Shown: positions 33,427 to 37,414 of the stretch, in pieces
Layout: every line of letters starts with the position of its first letter
Numbering within the stretch: the stretch's first letter is position 1
Source: an uncultured Desulfovibrionaceae bacterium
GTDB taxonomy: Bacteria > Desulfobacterota > Desulfovibrionia > Desulfovibrionales > Desulfovibrionaceae
Direction of reading: 5' to 3'
Assembly (NCBI GenBank): GCA_944324045.1
Contig: CALUUT010000069.1
Location: 1-37,414 of the forward strand
DNA: 37,414 nt
Translations under genes and position numbers: made by a program
Notes under the pieces: model-generated
Told to the model about the DNA's origin: nothing
The model's input: the letters and a program-made list of their open reading frames with translations, nothing else
The model's database searches: none

Positions 33427-34611
33427 ATGTCCAGAGTTCTCATTATCGGCGTGGGCGGAGTAGGTCAGGTCGTCGCGCACAAGTGCGCGCAGAATCCGGA
33501 TGTTTTTTCCGAAATCATGCTGGCGAGCCGTACAAAATCCCGATGCGACGAAGTCGCCGCGCAACTGCCGCGTCCGGTGCAAACCGCGCGCGTGGATGCG
33601 GACAACGTGCCCGAACTGTGCGCCTTAATCAGAGAGTTCAAGCCTGATCTTGTCATGAACATCGCGCTTCCCTATCAGGACTTGCACATCATGGACGCCT
33701 GTCTTGAAACCGGCGTGCATTATCTTGACACCGCCAACTATGAGCCCCTGGACGAAGCCAAATTTGAATACAAATGGCAATGGGCCTATCAGGAGCGTTT
33801 CCGGGAAAAAAACCTCATGGCGCTCCTTGGCTCCGGCTTTGATCCGGGCGTAACCAATGTCTTCTGCGCCTGGGCCCAAAAGCACCACTTTGACGAAATC
33901 CATGAGCTCGATATCATCGACTGCAATGCCGGAGATCATGGCCAACCCTTTGCCACGAACTTCAACCCGGAAATCAACATCCGCGAAGTGTCGGCCAAAG
34001 GCCGCTACTGGGAACGCGGGGAATGGGTGGAGACAGACCCTCTGTCCTGGTCCATGACCTTCAATTTTCCGGACAATATCGGCCCCAAAAAGTGCTATCT
34101 CATGTATCATGAGGAGCTGGAATCCCTGGCCCTGAACCTTAAAGGTCTCAAACGCGCCCGGTTCTGGATGACGTTTTCCGACAATTACCTCAACCACTTG
34201 CGCGTGCTTGAAAACGTAGGCATGACGCGCATAGACCCAATTGAGTTCAATGGGCAGAAAATCGTGCCCATTCAGTTTCTCAAGGCGCTCTTGCCTGATC
34301 CGGCCTCTCTTGGTCCCCTGACCAAGGGCAAGACCTGCATCGGCTGTCTTATTAAAGGCGTGAAAAACGGCAGACCCCGCAAATATTACGTTTACAATAT
34401 CTGTGACCATGAGGCCTGCTATCGTGAGGTTCAATCCCAGGCCATTTCATACACAACCGGCGTCCCGGCCATGATCGGCGCAAAAATGATGCTGACCGGC
34501 GTATGGAAGGGCGCGGGCGTGTTCAACATGGAGCAGCTTGATCCGGACCCGTTCATGGCGGACCTCAACAAATACGGTCTGCCCTGGACCGAAGTCTTCT
34601 ACGACGAGTAG
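33427..34611 (+). CDS. Carboxynorspermidine/carboxyspermidine dehydrogenase
   Basis: It belongs to the saccharopine-dehydrogenase-like family. The Rossmann motif VLIIGVGGVGQVVAHKCAQN is at residues 4-23, LMNIALPYQDLHIMDACLETGVHYLDTANYEP follows, and GSGFDPGVTNVFCAWAQKHHFDEIHELDIIDCNAGDHG is typical of the carboxynorspermidine dehydrogenase (CANSDH) group. It condenses putrescine with aspartate semialdehyde and NADPH to carboxyspermidine. The assignment over saccharopine dehydrogenase rests mainly on the neighbour, carboxynorspermidine decarboxylase, five bases downstream. The AAGGAG site lies upstream of the ATG. Gene order speA, CANSDH, nspC, speB suggests one operon. Confidence 0.9.
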   Translation: MSRVLIIGVGGVGQVVAHKCAQNPDVFSEIMLASRTKSRCDEVAAQLPRPVQTARVDADNVPELCALIREFKPDLVMNIALPYQDLHIMDACLETGVHYLDTANYEPLDEAKFEYKWQWAYQERFREKNLMALLGSGFDPGVTNVFCAWAQKHHFDEIHELDIIDCNAGDHGQPFATNFNPEINIREVSAKGRYWERGEWVETDPLSWSMTFNFPDNIGPKKCYLMYHEELESLALNLKGLKRARFWMTFSDNYLNHLRVLENVGMTRIDPIEFNGQKIVPIQFLKALLPDPASLGPLTKGKTCIGCLIKGVKNGRPRKYYVYNICDHEACYREVQSQAISYTTGVPAMIGAKMMLTGVWKGAGVFNMEQLDPDPFMADLNKYGLPWTEVFYDE

Positions 34612-34616
34612 GCATT

Positions 34617-35816
34617 GTGAGCGCGCATCATCATAGCTTCTGGAACCAGCCGGACATGCAAAGGCTTCTTGCCTCGCTGACCACGCCTTGCTTTGTGGTC
34701 AGCGAGGATTTGCTTGCCCGAAACCTCGCTGTTCTTGAGCGCGTCCAGACCCGCACCGGGGCCGACATATTGCTTGCGCTCAAGGGTTTCGCCATGTGGA
34801 GCGTCTTTTCGCTTCTTAAAACCGTTCTCAAAGGGACCTGCGCCAGTTCTCCGCATGAGGCGCTGCTCGGACGCGAAGAGTTCGGCGGCGAAACGCACGT
34901 TTTCGCCGCGGGATACAGCCGCGCGGACATGGAAGCGATTCTTCCGGTTGCGGATCATGTGGTTTTCAATTCCTTCGCCCAGTACCGGACCTTCGGTCCC
35001 CTGATCCGTGAAAGGAACAAGATCGCCGGCTGCGCCATTCAATGCGGCATCCGCATCAACCCGGAACATTCCGAAGGGACCGTACCCATGTATGATCCCT
35101 GCTCGCCCGGCTCGCGACTTGGCGTGCGCCTGCCTGCGTTTGAACGGGAAGCCCGCGCAGGCGGCCTTGAAGGCATAAGCGGACTGCATTTCCATACGCT
35201 TTGCGAGCAGGACGCCGCCGCGCTTGACCGGACGCTCGCGGCTGTCGAAAACAAATTCGGACCATGGCTTGCACAAATGAAGTGGCTCAACTTCGGCGGC
35301 GGTCATCATATAACCAGAGACGACTATGACGTTGATCTGTTGTGCCGCTGCATCGAGCGGGCTCAAAAACGCTACCATGTCCAGGTCTATCTTGAACCCG
35401 GCGAGGCTGTGGCCTTAAATACTGGGGTGCTCGTGTCCACGGTCCTTGACGTGTGCGAGGCGGATATGCCCGTGGCCATTCTCGACGCATCGGCGGCGGC
35501 TCACATGCCCGATGTACTTGAAATGCCCTACCGCCCTGAAGTTCTTGGCGCCGGGCAGCCGCGCGCAAAAGCCTGGACCTGCCGCCTTGCGGGCAAATCC
35601 TGTCTTGCGGGAGACGTCATCGGCGAATACTCTTTCGACGCACCGCTCCAGCCGGGCGACAGGCTTGTCTTTCTGGACATGGCCCATTACAGCATGGTCA
35701 AAACCACCACCTTCAACGGTCTGGGGCTGCCTTCCATCGCCCGCATCACCCGCGACAAGGCCCTTGTGCTGCAAAAAACCTTCTCATATCAGGATTTCAA
35801 AGGCAGATTGTCCTGA
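34617..35816 (+). CDS. nspC: Carboxynorspermidine decarboxylase
   Basis: NspC is a PLP-dependent alanine-racemase-fold decarboxylase that turns carboxyspermidine (or carboxynorspermidine) into spermidine (or norspermidine). The PLP lysine is Lys56 in ADILLALKGFAMWS; GLEGISGLHFHTLCEQ, MKWLNFGGGHHITRDDYD and VYLEPGEAVALNTGVLV are family landmarks. Length 399 residues. The start is a GTG at 34617, five bases after the CANSDH stop. With CANSDH and SpeA/SpeB it completes a spermidine pathway without S-adenosylmethionine decarboxylase. Confidence 0.92.
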   Translation: MSAHHHSFWNQPDMQRLLASLTTPCFVVSEDLLARNLAVLERVQTRTGADILLALKGFAMWSVFSLLKTVLKGTCASSPHEALLGREEFGGETHVFAAGYSRADMEAILPVADHVVFNSFAQYRTFGPLIRERNKIAGCAIQCGIRINPEHSEGTVPMYDPCSPGSRLGVRLPAFEREARAGGLEGISGLHFHTLCEQDAAALDRTLAAVENKFGPWLAQMKWLNFGGGHHITRDDYDVDLLCRCIERAQKRYHVQVYLEPGEAVALNTGVLVSTVLDVCEADMPVAILDASAAAHMPDVLEMPYRPEVLGAGQPRAKAWTCRLAGKSCLAGDVIGEYSFDAPLQPGDRLVFLDMAHYSMVKTTTFNGLGLPSIARITRDKALVLQKTFSYQDFKGRLS

Positions 35817-35855
35817 AGACTTTAAAAAGGCGCTTTCTTTCGGCCAAACGTCAAC

Positions 35856-36755
35856 ATGCTAAAATACGTCATGCAACAGTTTCTCGAATCGGAAATAAAA
35901 AGACTGCCGCCTGAACAATGCCTGTTCCACGTCATCCCCGCGCCCCTGGAAAAAACCGTATCATACGGCAAGGGCGCGGCGTATGGACCGGCCGCCATCA
36001 TTGAAGCGTCCAATCAGCTTGAAGTCTGGACCGGCTCCTGCAATCCTTCGCAACAGGGCATCTATACCTGGCCTGCGGTGGACTGCTCCAAAAACGTCGA
36101 ACAAACGCTCGACAATCTTGAGAAAGCGACGCTCCGCGCCTTTCAGGAAGCAAAACGGCCCATTGTGCCCGTCATTCTGGGCGGCGAACACAGTCTCACG
36201 CCCGGCGCTCTGCGCGCGCTTTTGCAACACCATGAACGCATCGGCGTCATTCAGATCGACGCTCATGCGGATCTTAAAGACGCATACGACGGCACGCCAT
36301 ACAGTCATGCCTGCGCCATGCGCCGCGTGCTTGAACTGGGCTGCCCGCTTGTTCAGTTCGGGGTGCGCAGTCTTGCGCCGGATGAAAAATATTTCCGTGA
36401 GGAAACCGGCATCCCGCATATCGACGCCCGCGCCTTCTATGCGCGCGGCGGGCTGCCTGCGCTGCCGGACCCCCTTCTGCCCCCGGACTTTCCGGAAAAA
36501 GTGTTCATTACCTTTGACGTGGACGGGCTTGACCCTTCCGTCATTCCGGCGACCGGAACGCCGGAGCCCGGCGGCCTTCTCTGGTATGACGCGCTCGGGC
36601 TTCTTGAGCGCGCGCTTGAAAACCGGACGCTCGTAGGTTTCGACGTCGTCGAGCTCGCGCCTTTTCCTGGGCTGCACTGGCCGAATTTCGCGGCGGCCCG
36701 CCTGACGTATGAACTTATGGCCCTTGCTCTGGAAAAAGAAGAAACGGAATCATAA
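35856..36755 (+). CDS. speB: Agmatinase
   Basis: A manganese ureohydrolase that splits agmatine to putrescine and urea. Metal-ligand motifs: GGEHSL (His112), DAHAD (Asp135, His137, Asp139) and DVDGLDPS (Asp221, Asp223), with FGVRSLAPDEKYF between. Length 299. Distinguishing agmatinase from arginase or guanidinobutyrase relies on the co-located speA, which makes agmatine. The start is uncertain: ATG 35856 and in-frame ATG 35871 both lack a strong ribosome site. Last gene of the polyamine cluster. Confidence 0.92.
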   Translation: MLKYVMQQFLESEIKRLPPEQCLFHVIPAPLEKTVSYGKGAAYGPAAIIEASNQLEVWTGSCNPSQQGIYTWPAVDCSKNVEQTLDNLEKATLRAFQEAKRPIVPVILGGEHSLTPGALRALLQHHERIGVIQIDAHADLKDAYDGTPYSHACAMRRVLELGCPLVQFGVRSLAPDEKYFREETGIPHIDARAFYARGGLPALPDPLLPPDFPEKVFITFDVDGLDPSVIPATGTPEPGGLLWYDALGLLERALENRTLVGFDVVELAPFPGLHWPNFAAARLTYELMALALEKEETES

Positions 36756-36858
36756 TTTTCCGCCGCTGCGCTGATTCTTTTCTTCTCACGCTCCAATGAA
36801 AGCGCTTCTTCCTTTGCGTCCGGCGCTCTTTCCGCCATGCCGGGCCGCAATGCCCCGC

Positions 36859-37414
36859 CTACAGATTAAAAATATGCGCAAGCGTCGGCCCCTTAAGGGC
36901 GTTGACATAAAGAAAAGGAACGCCTGTCGCCTCAGCGCACAAAGCGTCCGTTTGCACATTGTCTCCAAGAAATACCGTGTTTTTAGGCTCTTCCCGTAAA
37001 AACTCAATGGCGCTCAATAAAAGGTCCGGGAGCGGTTTGCCCAGCATAATGGGTTTGCTATGCGGCGCGGCCGCCACAAGCGCGCTGAGGATGCTCCCTG
37101 TTTCCAAATGGACCCCATCTTGAGCCGGATGGGAAAAATCCGGATTGGAACAATAAACGGGAATACCGGCGAAAGCGGCATTCACGGCCGCTTCAAGCCG
37201 TTCATACGTAAGATGTATGTCCCGGCAAATAAGCACGGCGTCCGCCGTGCGCCAACATGTATGGGATATCGGAAAAAGGCCGCGCTCAAGGAGCAAAGAC
37301 TGTATGGCGGGCGTTCCCAGCGTCAATATGCGCGCGCCGGGCAGGTCCGCGGCGAGACGGCGAACCGCGGCCTCGCCGGCCAGAAAAAACTGTTCCGGCT
37401 TCAGGGGCACGCCC
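36859..37414 (-). CDS. HAD-superfamily phosphatase, HAD-IIA type (N-terminus cut by window)
   Basis: The visible C-terminal part has the HAD-IIA cap and motif IV region: PVYCSNPDFSHP, KPIMLGKPLPDLLLSAIEFL and FLGDNVQTDALCAEATGVPFLYV (GDNxxTD, metal binding). The N-terminal DxDG motif must lie beyond the right edge of the window, so the GTG at 37410 is not the real start. This group includes NagD-like phosphatases of phosphorylated sugars or nucleotides. It is convergent with speB, with about 100 bases between. Confidence 0.8.
   Translation of the reverse strand, partial: GVPLKPEQFFLAGEAAVRRLAADLPGARILTLGTPAIQSLLLERGLFPISHTCWRTADAVLICRDIHLTYERLEAAVNAAFAGIPVYCSNPDFSHPAQDGVHLETGSILSALVAAAPHSKPIMLGKPLPDLLLSAIEFLREEPKNTVFLGDNVQTDALCAEATGVPFLYVNALKGPTLAHIFNL

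Noticed and set aside
1..37414. tRNA genes, rRNA genes and CRISPR arrays
   Set aside because: I saw no cloverleaf-like GGTTCGAATCC arms, no rRNA stretches and no regularly spaced repeats. A tRNAscan-type search would confirm.

Overview
This window looks like chromosomal DNA of a Desulfovibrio-type bacterium (Desulfovibrionaceae). The reasons are the composition (GC-rich), an archaeal-type entry to aromatic amino acid synthesis (ADTH synthase plus 3-dehydroquinate synthase II), a probable Re-type citrate synthase next to a genome context that also carries isocitrate dehydrogenase, and a polyamine route through carboxyspermidine. The assignment is inferred from gene content only. I saw no tRNA, rRNA, CRISPR array or complete mobile element.

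Layout. 1-3810 (+): two glycosyltransferase genes, the first cut by the window edge, and a small conserved-looking protein. 4171-10176 (+): an unrecognised 249-residue protein, a citrate/isopropylmalate-synthase-like enzyme with a C-terminal Cache-like sensor domain, an RlpA lipoprotein, PlsY and threonine synthase. 10282-11703 (-): a small AT-richer island with an AraC regulator and a GlcG/HbpS-like gene broken by one in-frame TGA. 11930-14263 (-): two exported cell-wall peptidases, an M14 enzyme with an unusual Gln zinc ligand as in Helicobacter Csd4, and a Tat-exported M15-like enzyme. 14574-17463 (+): dnaX-ebfC-recR. 17687-18426 (-): HU/IHF and HIT proteins. 18693-19787 (+): a radical SAM protein. 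19902-22049 (-): icd and hldD.

22212-27778 (-) is a complete aromatic amino acid operon: ADTH synthase, 3-dehydroquinate synthase II, pheA (P-protein), aroA, tyrA. Upstream of it I found a short ORF not listed among conventional genes: a 27-residue peptide in which 10 of 12 consecutive residues are Phe, Tyr or Trp, followed by a strong intrinsic terminator just before the first structural gene and preceded by a TTGACA promoter. This is the layout of a translation-coupled transcription attenuator sensing all three aromatic amino acids, and it is the main discovery in this window.

27903-29069 (-): a DHH phosphoesterase. 29485-31047 (+): leucyl aminopeptidase, with a structured, repeat-like leader. 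31423-36755 (+): speA, carboxynorspermidine dehydrogenase, carboxynorspermidine decarboxylase and speB, which together make arginine to putrescine to spermidine. 36859-end (-): an HAD phosphatase cut by the window edge.
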